A stretch of DNA of 64,000 nt from Phycomyces nitens (lineage: Eukaryota; Mucoromycota; Mucoromycetes; Mucorales; Phycomycetaceae): assembly GCA_022702545.1 (NCBI GenBank), contig JAHRBC010000004.1, positions 5,362,001-5,426,000 on the forward strand, in the 5' to 3' direction. The notes beneath the pieces are model-generated. The model did not search any database. It was not told the DNA's origin and worked only from the letters and a program-made list of their open reading frames with translations. Shown piece after piece: positions 8,309-20,300 of the stretch (position 1 is its first letter; every line of letters begins with the position of its first letter). The translations under genes and the position numbers were made by a program.

Positions 8309-11300
8309 CAAATTAAGGGAACAAAAAAGATCGAACTTAATATAATCTTTATATCTTTCAAGTATTATAATAAAAGTAATTCTTTAGTATATATATTAGG
8401 GTCATGTCTAATAGCCTGTTCGATTTTCTTTTTGTAATACAAATATCACCAAGCCATAAAACACTCTTTCTCAGTATAATAAAGAAATCTTTCTAGACAT
8501 TTGGTTGTGAATAAAAAAGAAAATTCGGTTTAATTGAGTCGCTTTTAAATGAGCAAATTATAATTGTAAAATCCAGTTGAATAAAGTAAACATTAGTATG
8601 ATCGATATATTACAAAAGCATAGAATAGTGATTAGCAAATAATGTGTTGCGAAATAACGAAATTGTAGACTATTCCAAGCAATAAATTGAAACCAAACAT
8701 CAAAAAATCATGTGTTCCTCTCAATCAGCAAATAACACCACTGATAACTGATTGTATATACTGCTTGATGATTATGTGATGAAATTCCCATTATATGACG
8801 AGACAAATGTTAATATATTTGTAAAGACTAGTAAGTTAAAGATAGAAGAGAGTCGCAAGCTCATTCACTTTAAGATTTCGACATCAAGTATATACCAATG
8901 GCAAGATGTACTAAATTAACATGCCAAGTCCATCTGACACAAGATCTCTGGACCTTGTATACATTCTCATCTGAGATAAATCTGTATACCGTCGATATAA
9001 TATTGATGTGCATATTGTTCATATTTTATAATTTTTTTACAAAAATCCATCGTTCCTGAATAAAAAGCGCACGGGCCATTTTAGAGTAACGTTTATATAC
9101 TAATCGTCGTTCAAAGTTGCAGTTTTTAAATATATTTCTACACCGATGAACACCATACCTACTTTCAATCTGATTCTATGACTTCATAGTCCTTTACATG
9201 CTTAATTGTTTTCTTTGAAAAAGAGGTAGTTTTGACACTAATTCACTCAAACTTATTTCCTCACAGCAAATCATTTTCATATCTGGGAATCCACTACATT
9301 CTCGCACTTTGATGACTTCACCACCTAAAAAATTTGATTAAAATTAGTACTCTTGGGCCAGAGTTTTGTTTATTTTACTTCTCTCTTTCCATATTCCATC
9401 CTATACTACACGCCCTTTATAACAATAAAGACGCGTTATTGATGATGGATGGATGGTTTTCATGTTTGTGTCGCTGTATTCTTGCGACAAAATTTCCCAT
9501 TTTTCTATTTTTTGCTGCATTTACATGCTTCTATCCATTAGAGAGTCAAACCCATGAGTACATTTTTATATTGTATCTGCCAAAGCAAGTCCAAATGATT
9601 CTACAATCACATTTCGAAGGTCCGCTTTTGTGCTCAACAGCCATCTACCCATTGTCATTCAACAAGGATCGTTTCAAGAAATTGAAACATTTTCAAGGCC
9701 ATATCAATATGAGAATTCCAAGTCAATGCCATTAGATTGTAGGTCAAGATGCAAAGTGGTTCCACTCATTTTTAATGCAAGTACTCATTGTAAAGAGACC
9801 AATCTCTCTTTATACCGGATGTTCCCTGGCTCCAGCATAAGAATGCCAAAGTCTTGACATCAGACAGCTGGGCTTGATGAAAGATGGTCCCGACTCTTAT
9901 GTGGGCAAATGTCCACTTCAAGAGCGCAGAATAATTTTTCGCTCTCTAGTTCTTTGGTGCCAAAACAGCGGCAGAAAACTCTTAAAAACAATGGCTATCC
10001 TTGATGAGAAACTTTTCCGACTCTTATGAGAACAGACGTCCAATATAAAGAGACCAGTTTATTTTTTAGTGTCAAGTTTTATACCACCAAAATAAGAATT
10101 CCAAGATCTTTCCTAGTGGTGAGCCTACAGTTAAGTATACACGGGGTTTTACTAATCTGTGGGTCTCCTTCGTTGGGTTTCAGTTTCCTTCGCCCACCTT
10201 CATGAGTTTGTCCTAGTTATTTCCAGTCGATTCAGTGTGTTGGAAATGCCGGGATGGTGGTGGGCTGACAGCTAAGTATATGTGTGTTGCTATTAATCTT
10301 TATGTCTTCTTCTTTGAGTCTTAGTTTCTGTCGCCTGTCTTCACTATTTACTCTTTGTATTCTTCAATTATCGAACAAGATTTTAATATTGACAATTTTG
10401 GAGTAATTATAGTTAAGGCTTTTACGTTATGCGATCTATAAAATAAACATAATAATTACTTTTATTTTTATATTGATAAAATAGCTATTATTTATAAGTT
10501 TATTATATTTATTACTGAAATTATTGTTATTATTCATACGAGGAAGAATATCAGATACATGTTTTCTTGTCTTCTTTACCCATAACTCCCATTATATTTT
10601 CTCCCAAATGAAGTATATATTTTTTAAGAACTATAAGCTTAATTATCATTCTATTTAATTCTCGGCTTCTTTCGCACTAAAACTAGCTTTTACGATATTC
10701 GAAATGGCTATCTTTTAGAGGTTATCCAACCTACAACTACTAATCCATCTTTGCTTATAAAATAGTAGATTCACTGTCATTGACATCATATTTTAACAAA
10801 AGCTTATTAACTCCATTTACTTGCTAAACATAAATACTAACAAGTACGACCATTAACGAATAATCGTATGATGCCAAATTTCAAAAAAAAACTCGATTCC
10901 CAAGAGCCAAGCTTTTATCAACCATTATGAGATTTATATTTTTGATAAATTGCTTTTATTGAAAAACATAAACATTACAAAACTCGATTAGAATAAATGA
11001 CAAACCATCACCTCTTGGTACAATTAGGTATGCAACAGTTGAACCTCTCAATGGAACAATATCGATAAATTTGAAACTAATTTGGGTGAGGGGAGCCGAA
11101 AATTATCCGACACTGATTAAAAGAAGCACTCTTTGAACAAGATCACAGCATGTTATTATGTTGTGAAATTCTCCCAAACTGTCATGGGATAATAAAGCGG
11201 GCGTTTCTTGATGAGAAATACACTCTTTTATATATTGTGGAAGCTTGGTAGAGAGCTACTGCTTACGGTTGATAGGCTTGCATTACAAATTTTCAAAGGT

Positions 11301-11606
11301 ATTTTGTATCTATACTAACAATGTAATAGTCTCTTGATAAAATATAATAAAAAAAGTATGTTTCTCTAGCCATCTTTGTAGTTTTCTAATAATAATAATA
11401 AAAAGTATACATCATAGTGGTTTTGAAATTGGCCTTTTAAAACGGATCTGTCCAATAGGATTTCAGATTGCCCCATATTTCCGACTATACAGAAAGCGAC
11501 GGTCACACAATTTGTTCCATAGTCCCCCCAGGATCCAATCTATGCAGAACCCTCTTTTGGCTGCGACCTTAACACTTCTTTTACATATAAATCCCGCTAG
11601 ATTCCA
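8309..11606. other. Gene-poor region with degenerate repeats
   Basis: No supported gene. Near 9060-9165 there is a copy of a dispersed repeat (GCACGGGCCATTTTAGAGTA) that recurs near 19255-19360. From about 9790 to 10360 diverged local duplications are visible: CTTATG and TAAAGAGACCA blocks occur twice, and a CAGTTAAGTATA-like block occurs twice. The 133-codon frame at 9334 lacks a good ATG and domain content. Confidence 0.5.
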
Positions 11607-12644
11607 ATGACTGACAATAACCAGAACAAACCAAAAGATCAACCAACTCCTGATTCTTCAAATGAGCCACAAAACCCCGACGCGTCTTCGCTTCCACCAC
11701 CACCACCCATTACACCACCACCAACCGATCAAGAATCAAATGATATTCTTTCGCCCTGGTGGTCGGCCGAAGTACCAACTGGCCAACCTACAAAACCAGG
11801 AGGAGATAAAGTCATGTTGACCTTTAATCGAAAAGCTATTAGAGAAGAACTTGGACCGGATGGAAATAAAACCGGAAGCCAGTCTGATGAATGGACAGAG
11901 TTCTGTGTCTTCCTTGCACCAAACGAGTTTTTTAAACGATCAAAAGGAAAAGGAAAAATTGAAGATTCAATTAACAAGAATGGAAAGAAGCTGAACCAAT
12001 CTTGCAGTATGCTTTGTTTCCTAAAGGAGAGTGAAGAACGACGAAAGGCAAAGTTGGAAGAATTAAAGATACCCAATTCATGGAATCCATTTTATGGAAG
12101 ATGGGTTATTGCTTCTACAAGACTAGACATGTCAATGGAACATCTTGCTGGTAAGAATATTGAGTATGTGTGCTTTTATTTAACATCTGATGGTTGGGTA
12201 GAGAAGCTTCCTGTGAAAAAGGCAGTGTGAGTTTAAAGTGGACTTTTTCTGTTTCTAGATTGAATGAATTTATCAACTTTATTGCTTGTAGTCCAGGATA
12301 TCGGTCAATTGAATTAGGCGAATACGCTGAGCTGCTGGGTCAAAGAGGTAAAGGGTGTGGATTTGAGCTTGGAAAGATGTTTTTATTTAATGTTCAAATT
12401 GATAGCAAAAAAAATGGTGTTTGGATCTTTTACACCCTTACAAAACTTCACAAAAAGATACATGGACTCTTGGAAGGACGGGACACAGAAAGCATTCTTT
12501 CTTAGGTTCTGGGAGAGCTCTCAGCGAGGAGATGCGTTTATGCTAGTGAAAGACAACACCAAGAAAATGATTGACAGCGCACTCTGTAATATAAAGAAAT
12601 CTAGCGATGAAGAAAATAACAATAAGAAGGATCCAAACAAGTAA
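11607..12644 (+). CDS. Unrecognised protein, 3 exons
   Basis: I do not recognise this family. Exons read as 11607-12226, 12259-12347 and 12406-12644, giving 315 aa. The first 60 residues are disordered and proline-rich (SSLPPPPPITPPPTDQE). The middle has a folded-looking segment (KVMLTFNRKAIREEL, DEWTEFCVFLAPNEFF, NSWNPFYGRWVIASTRLDM). The last exon (MVFGSFTPLQNFTKRYMDSW, then AFFLRFWESSQRGDAFMLV) ends in a Lys/Asn/Asp-rich tail. Both introns are needed to keep the frame. The first would be only 32 bp (12227-12258); a 95-bp alternative (donor at 12164) also keeps the frame but removes a plausible coding stretch. There is no signal peptide and no membrane segment. The gene converges on RCE1 with about 70 bp between stop codons. 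Confidence 0.65.
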
Positions 12645-12714
12645 AGGCGGAAATAACAGACAAGTGCCTAGGTTGATAATAAAATTAAAAATAAAGGTAG
12701 ATAAATCCATTCGT

Positions 12715-13902
12715 TCACCAATAAAGCGATCCACTCTGGGAAGCAGAGGGAGTCAGGTAATACATGAGATTATAAAAGAGAATTACTCCAAGAATATAGG
12801 ATGTCCATATAACTAGATCAATATACACACACACATAAATACACACGTTATCATTCATTCATGGCCTTGACTTACCAATCTTTTCCCATTTCTTTCGATA
12901 GGAGACGCCTTGTAGGTCAGGGAATCCCATAATATTGCAGAATGCATGGCACAAGAAAGGTGACCAAACATTTCCAGTGCGTACAAAGACAAAACTCGAG
13001 TACCATCCAAATATAGTGGTATAAGTAAACTGGAAACCTATAAAGATATTGTCAATAAAGTGCTTTATATATATATCTCTACTGATTGCTTACTAGAATA
13101 CAAGGCTGCCTGCTGCAATGCCTTTTTGTTGGACCCAAATTTGCGATAATTCTCCCACATGTGGTGTAAATGGGCTATTGAAGCATAGAAAATAAGCGTC
13201 TTTGATATAAGGTTGCAATCTTTACCTATTCCAAACCAAATTGGCGAAATGAAAATCAAATAACCCCTTGAATGCCCAGCTTGATACAGCAATGCAATCT
13301 CACAAGCACGAAAGACAAATTCTTCTGTCAAAGGAGCCTAGAAAATATTGTTTCAATATCAGAGAAAAATTAGGTTACATTTACCCACGATAATATAATT
13401 CCGTTGCCCCTGTAATGAACGGAGATATTGGAGATCTGCTTGAAGGTTAAACTCGCATTGGAAAGGCAGCTCTTCTTCGAACCACAGCAAAGTCAGTGGT
13501 CCGAGAAATAGAATCATGGTCAGAAGAAGAGGAGAGAATATCTGAATGATTTTCCATGAATCTGTTGGGTCATAGAGACCTAATCGGATGAGCATTGATG
13601 AGATTTGATCCTTTGTGGACATCTACAAAAAGTACATTTAGATTGATCATCTTGATCTAGGTTGATCATATTACATTTACAAATGTCCCACTCAGGTAAA
13701 GCTCACTCCATACGATTATTGGAATGACAACAGAAGCCAGCAAGACTGACTTTATACGAGAGATAATTGTTTTCGGATGATCTCGAGACAGATTAGATGA
13801 TGCATCGCGAAAGAGGTAAAAGCCAGCAATGTAAATTATTGCAAATGATGCACAGGTGGAATTTGCCAACCATGTATTTACAATTCCATTTGCCAAATTC
13901 AT
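12715..13902 (-). CDS. RCE1: RCE1 CAAX prenyl endopeptidase, 6 exons
   Basis: Rce1 is the ER-membrane protease that removes the last three residues of farnesylated or geranylgeranylated CAAX proteins such as Ras. Exons on the minus strand: 13902-13681, 13622-13389, 13337-13226, 13174-13094, 13037-12876, 12812-12715, totalling 302 aa. Family signatures are clear: LSRDHPKTIISRIKSVL near the N-terminus, SPLLLTMILFLGPL, the catalytic RNYIIAPLTEEFVFRAC with paired glutamates, FGIAHLHHMWENYRKFG with catalytic histidine, and CHAFCNIMGFPDLQG. The last exon adds the final membrane helix (TSYILGVILFYNLMYYL). An in-frame TGA beyond the previous exon is avoided by a good donor. The donor after RNYII must be GTGGGT to keep the frame. 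The start at 13902 is the first usable ATG. Confidence 0.9.
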
Positions 13903-14109
13903 ACCAAGATGATCAAAAGTAAATGTAATAATAATAATAATAAAAAAGAAGATAAAACTATGTGTAGGTGAGTCCAACGGCCATCGAATTTAAGCTTAAA
14001 ATTGCTAGCGACCCAAATAGCCTTGGTAAAGGGGAAATTAATAAAAAAAATGACTATCAAATGGTCTTCTTTAAAGCATATCAAACACCCAATTTTACGA
14101 ATCAAATGG

Positions 14110-17100
14110 CTAAAAGCTATCCAGCTAAAATCAAATCAATAATTAGCTTGATGTGTGGATATTTGACAGTGTTTCATCTTACCAGATCATCAGTAGAGAA
14201 ATACGGTTTCTCGGCCTTGGTTTCTGTTGTATCTGTAGTACCATTCTCCATAAACTAAAAAATACCAAGCATTAGCTAGATATCATAATACATACAGCTT
14301 ACCTTTCTTGCTTCCAAGTCTGTTACATCAGAAGAGATGGTTTCCTCTGTGGTAATAAGAGTGATGTTCTTATTTTTGATCATGTCCCAAAATTCAATGT
14401 GTTTTGAGTCAGGATTTGAAGGGTTACAAATCAATTTCACTTTTTGTAGACACTTATTAAACGATTTTCCTTCAAAATCCTAAAAAAGAAGAAGATAAAG
14501 GTCATCGTTTAGGCTCCCTTTGAAGATAAGCATTGCATTTACCTGCAAGGCTACATTGCGCATACAGTCAAGACAATCGATTATTTTTTTGTAATTTTTA
14601 TCTCCAAAAGAAGTAGCAATCAAGTGAATAACTACATCGCTGATCTGTTCAAAGGCTAGGAAAGAACAATACATGCATTTTTTTAGTATTCAAAGTTTCT
14701 ATTCTCTTTGATACTTTTAGTTTCTAACCTTCTGATATCAGATCTCGGTCAGGGTTGCCAACCATGGCCCTAAAGTCTGCGATTGGATTTTCAACAGAGA
14801 TCGTAAACACATCTTTTGGCAGGACGGTTTGTTTTACTTCAAAACCATCTTGGTCTTCCATCTTCACTTTCTTAAATGGTGGGTAGTCTTGCTTAATGTC
14901 ACCTGTGTTCTCCATTTCTCCACCTGCTTTATCGTCTTCACAAACCCTTTTAATACTGAGCTCATGTTCTCTTTGAGCTCCATAGTATCTATCCTTATCT
15001 TCATTGGGATCCTCCACTTATCAAACAGGGTCAGCAAATCAAAGCATACGCCAGTTCATCAAACACTCACCCTTTTCGATTTGGAATATTTCTTGGATTT
15101 GTTTTGCCAGTTCTCTTGTGTTTTCCACAAACTCGGGCAAGACGTTAATTTGGTCTTTGATGCTCTGATGGAGGTCTGGAATAGGTGCATTTTCATCAAG
15201 AGCTCTGTTACGGACTGTTTCACCAACCCTCCAGATAAGTGGATTAAAGACTTTTTCAGGTACTAGATGTTCACACGGATTCCTTTATATGTAAGAGTCA
15301 GCAAGACATCTATTTATTAATATAGCTTACCCATCCTCATCTTTTCCAGCATCTAAAAGTGACATGCTCTCTACAAGTTTCTCCATGCTCTCCAGTTTGA
15401 CTGTATCAGATACGCTGTTGGAGTTTTGGTTGTTTTGGACTTTAAAAGCATTTTGTATTGTGTCGGGTATATTCTTTATGTCATTACAAAATGGTGCCTA
15501 GATTGTGATATAATGTACAAGTGTTAAATCATCATTTCTACCTTTATATATTAGACTTGCCTCTACAAAGTATAAAAAATCCATTCCGTCTTCAACACAA
15601 GGAAACAATACTCCAAGCTTTGGGGGAGTGTTTGATTTACTAGTATATCTGACCATTGCGACAGAATTTGTTTCATACATTGCCTTTGCCAAGGCCGTAA
15701 GTACAGTGTTGGTCTCGGTAGTATCCACTGTCCCTCCTGTAACCACATATATTTTGGATATTTTGTAGGTTTCAGGAAACTATTTATGAATTGGCAAACG
15801 AAATTAATTTTGATCAACCAAGTTGATAAACAGCCTTATTTTCAAAAACGTACCCGTTCAGAATCAATAAACTTGATAACATATAATCCAGGAGCTGTAG
15901 ACACATCAAACAAGTTTTGTTGATCTGGTAAGACAGGAACCAGCTTTTTTCCAAGTCTGTATGTCCTTATAACACTCCTTGTATCCACAGTCTGGTCTTT
16001 CTCTGCGCTCTGGATACTTTTCAGTGGATTTTCCCACTTCCATTCATCTTCTCTGTCCCCATCATCATTTCTCTCCATTTCATCTTCTTCTGCGTCAAGC
16101 TCATTTACAGATCTATGTTTCCTTTCTAGATCCTCCAAGGTTGTAGGTCGAAATTCACTTGTTGCTTTCACGTTGTGTATATTTTCTTTATCTTCTACAG
16201 AAACTGGGTATGAAGGCACATAACATTTCGTTGCACCTCTTCGTGTTACATATTCTGTTCGTAAAAACATAAACACGTTCAAATATAATCCATTCTCAAG
16301 ATCATTTGCCGGATCGCCCAGTATCATGCCACCACGGAAGCTTGGTGAGGGTCTTGTAACCTTTTTGTAGATTAAATTTGCTGTTTGATATGCTTCATCA
16401 AGGCTCAAGGTACAAGATGGTGACTCTAGTCCAGATATAAGAGTTTTCCACCTAGCCGTATTCTCATTCTAAACAACAGGCCAATGAGTTACAAGTGCAC
16501 ATTTCCGAGCAAATATTAAATAACAATACCTTTAATGGCTGGGATAAATTGAATCCAGGACTCCTGCATTATATATTGAATATCAATTTCCTCAAAGGAT
16601 TATTTCCAGAGAGACTTACACAACCACCAGACTGATTCTGTGCGTTTTCAATATTGCTGTAATTTCGTTGTTTTCCATCCAATTGACTGGGTTCCTGGTA
16701 TCTGTCATCAAGTACACTTGTTTTTCGTATTTGTGACCTCCACAATGACAGACGATCATATCTACTGCCAAGATAAGAGCATCCAGAGCTAACAATGGTA
16801 ATGCATTGTCAATATCTTTGTACTCTGTAAAATAGTAGTCTCGTTTTAAAGCAGCCTTACAATCAGCGGTCGTTTCGGTACTTTCGGATAGTTCTAGTTT
16901 AGATAATCTTTGTAGTGTCTTGAGCGTAGGTTGGTTTATTTCTTCAACTGTACAAATGTTCTGATATTGGTCTTGGAATTGGCTTGCCAGTGAATTTTTT
17001 GTCTCTATTGCAAAGGATCCATAAATTGCGATTTGCAATGAGCCCATTGAGATGTCTATTTTCTTCTCTTTTAATTATTTATTACCTGCCGTTCCTGTCG

Positions 17101-17325
17101 CTATAAGCCCTATCATGTCAGTTTTTCTTCCAGCCCAAATCTATTAATCCAAACACTCAATGACCTAAAGCTTAATGATTTGTAGAAACAAACCTTGTCT
17201 TCGATTTTTTTGGCAATAATCTGGCGTTCTTCTTCAAATATACTCTTGGAGTGTCCTGGTAGGACATTCTTCCATGAATTAGCAACATCAAGTATGAAAA
17301 CCGTTGCTTTTTTTTGGAATGTCAT
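14110..17325 (-). CDS. KU80: KU80 (XRCC5) with full C-terminal arm, 13 exons
   Basis: Ku80 pairs with Ku70 to bind broken DNA ends in non-homologous end joining. Exons on the minus strand: 17325-17194, 17140-17086, 17055-16620, 16563-16530, 16468-15854, 15779-15561, 15497-15331, 15282-15071, 15016-14729, 14655-14543, 14479-14303, 14254-14183, 14124-14110, giving 844 aa with all phases consistent. The N-terminal von Willebrand A-like domain has KKATVFILDVANSW, IWAGRKTDMIG and LLALDALILAVDMIV. The central core has GLYVIKFIDSERV, SVAMVRYTSKSNTPPKLGV and MDFLYFVEAPF. The C-terminal domain is present (FNKCLQKVKLI, EFWDMIKNKNITLITTEE, VTDLEARKFM), and the final 15-bp exon completes DDLLDSF, resembling the DNA-PKcs-contacting tip of animal Ku80. 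One intron is GC-AG (15498-15560) and one only 30 bp (17056-17085). Confidence 0.92.
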
Positions 17326-20300
17326 GATGTGTTGGAAGAGTAATTAATACAAGTCTTAACAGTATATAAGCGTCGGACAACAATTAACGATGATTGTGAC
17401 AGCTCCAGTTTGAATACAACATTTTTGGGACAAAGGTAGCATTCAGACATTCGCCTGGTAGCTCCAATAAGCCTCGATACAAAAATAGGATTAGGTGGAA
17501 ATAACAAACGGCCTTTGGCTGCTTTCTGGTCAATCCTATAAACTATTCGATACTATTGTAATTATCCACTTTATTGGTACAGTGAGTTCATCTTCATTAT
17601 TTTTAAATCAAACAATATTGTCAGATTGGTTTCTTTTTACTCAAATACCCAAACTGTATTATGCTCAAAAAGACACAGGAGACAGAAAACTTTGTCGGGT
17701 CTATCATCTACAAGATTCAAAAGCTGTAACCGACAAGGGTATAGTACGAAAATATCCAAGGACTGTTTAAATCATGTTGTTTTCAACAGAAAGATAACTT
17801 TTGATACATACGGAAAATAGTCATTAGAGCAATGCTTTTTACAAATTATTTCTGTTTATAAAATACCAATTAATACCAGACTACATTTTCAAGCAAAACT
17901 ACAGGTATTATGTGTAAAAGTTAGTATATGATCATGGCCATCTGGGACATATTTTGTGCTTTATATCCGCGTACAGTTTAGGGCAAAGGACTTTTCAGTG
18001 GCAAAAACCCCGCCACCAACTGCAGCTTGCCTAGAAATTTCCACTGCCTATAAGAATCATAACGTTGAAGGCCAAAAGACATGAGCCAAGGAATTAGCCC
18101 TACCACTAATGACATTTGCCAACCGAGGCTTCTTTGTCGACTCTTTTTAACAATCCACGAAGCTTTGTTTCGTTTTTATTCCACACTTTATCATTTTGTC
18201 AACTTGAATATACACATTATAAGCCATACGATGTATGCTGGCTTTTTACTGTGTATATTTGGCTTATCTTTTAAACCTTTAATACATCTTTGTTTGATAT
18301 CACTGAATATCATCGTATTATGTACGTTCCTATCAATACCTCGTTCACAGAATTACAAAGACCAGCTTAAAATTATTCAAATGTGTCATAGAGTTCGATA
18401 AGCCGAGGTTTACAAGGTGTGTCTCTCACAATTAAGCTAGGTTATTACATCTTCATCATTTCTTCTTCATACACGGTAACGCTCTTGCTTAAAACAATAG
18501 TAATAGCGTCTTGTTCGGCAACCTGCCTATATCAAATGGCTTTGGTCCTGACTACTTGTTTTATAAAAGAGTGAGGGAGACTAAAGGTCCAGCCAACAGC
18601 TTGCATCTACAAATCTTTTAATTCAACTATGAAGTACAGGATCAATATAACCCATTTTTTCCTTGACCTTGACGGAAGATATGTTTTTACTGACACTGGT
18701 GGTTTAAATACCCACAAACAGATGCTAATAAGATCCACCACAAATAAATACAATAATTATACAAGATCATCAAAGTTTACTGTGCAACAAAAAAATGACA
18801 AATGACAAAGGAACTGATAAAGTTGAAAATCGAACTCCCACACCAAAACCTATAATTATTGATTCATACAAGGACTATATTCAATAAGCAATACACAATT
18901 ATAGGCTGTTTTTCAAGTTTTTATTATAATATCATCAATGTCGATCAAGCCAAGGAAAGTGATTGAGATGGCTGCCCTCGGGTTGAAACATCTGAACTAA
19001 GGCAAATGTTCAGATACAATCAATCAACTTTTAACCTCTTGTGCACACAAGGCTACAGTGATTAAAACAGCTATCAATGGTTTTTATATTTAACTTGCTA
19101 TTCATTAATTAGCCTTTGGGCAACTATCTTGAGGATTATATATTCAACACCCCAAACATACCTCTTTAATTATAATTATCTGATTACTCTGCAAAGACTG
19201 ACTTGTGTCTTTCTGGGTCTACTTTTACAGTAACTTTTTTTTTTTAAAAAAAAACATAAAGAGTGCACGGGCCACTCTAAAGTAACGCAGAAATTTAAAG
19301 AATCGCCGTTCTTGAACTTGTACCTTGCCTTTAAAGTTATTGCTACACCAACCAAGACCAACTCTTTGTTTCATTTTTACTTTGTCTATAAAGGTATTTG
19401 TCATAATACTTTTACTTGATCTTCTAGTAAAACACCAATATATATATAAATATGCCTACTGTTACGCACTTTGATACTTGAACTAAAATATAATAATTAG
19501 AAACTAGTACACACATATATCCAATTATCGAACATCATGAAAGAAAACAGCAAAAAGTGATAGCAATCATTATATTTCAAACTTTGAAGAATATTCCAAG
19601 ATGATCTTCTGGATACTTGTAAAATACTTAAACAATTCTAGAATATAAGAATTGGTTTGGAGTATTTCTCTCCTTCTCTAATTCAGACGTTTTGTATCAA
19701 CAAGCATCCCAATTGTCTTGATGTTTTCCGGTATTATTTCCAAGAAACATTGTCACGGAATTATCTTGCCGCTTATACTACTTTTTATTAATTCACTGAC
19801 CTACTTCTTGCTATAGCAAGTTTGGTACAGTATTTACAGTTTGCTTTTGTCTTTCTAAAGATGCCATGAATCCGATATATTTTCTTGGCCTTAAATAAAG
19901 AGTCAGAGTGCTTCAAAGTCTATTTTAACATAGCTGGTAAGATATCCAGTGAATTTTGGATCGTATTTAATAGGATCTTTCGAGCTAAATGCTGTGTCTA
20001 TATGTAATTAAAGCATTGTATAGCTCAAACAGCAGCAAAATGTCTCAAAGAAATTATACTCCACTACTGTCTCTTTGATACACTCCAATATCCCTAGTAG
20101 TAAATATTTCAAAAAAATATATGTAGCTGGTCTTTGGTACCACGTATTTTATACGTTTTATTGAGATGAGAAAAGCCAGTTCACATCAATAACAGGTCAC
20201 CAGCACTCCTTTGAGCAAAAGCTTCCATTATTAAACTTTTTATCAACCGACAGCTGTTTGCAGCTGATGAAAAAGAAACCCATATTATATAATTGGGTCA

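Noticed and set aside
9334..9735. 133-codon hydrophobic frame
   Set aside because: No proper ATG at its start and composition typical of T-rich noncoding DNA.
12864..12875. Stop of RCE1 at the in-frame TGA just past KIGKSRP
   Set aside because: A GTAAGT donor precedes it, and a downstream exon supplies the expected last membrane helix in phase.
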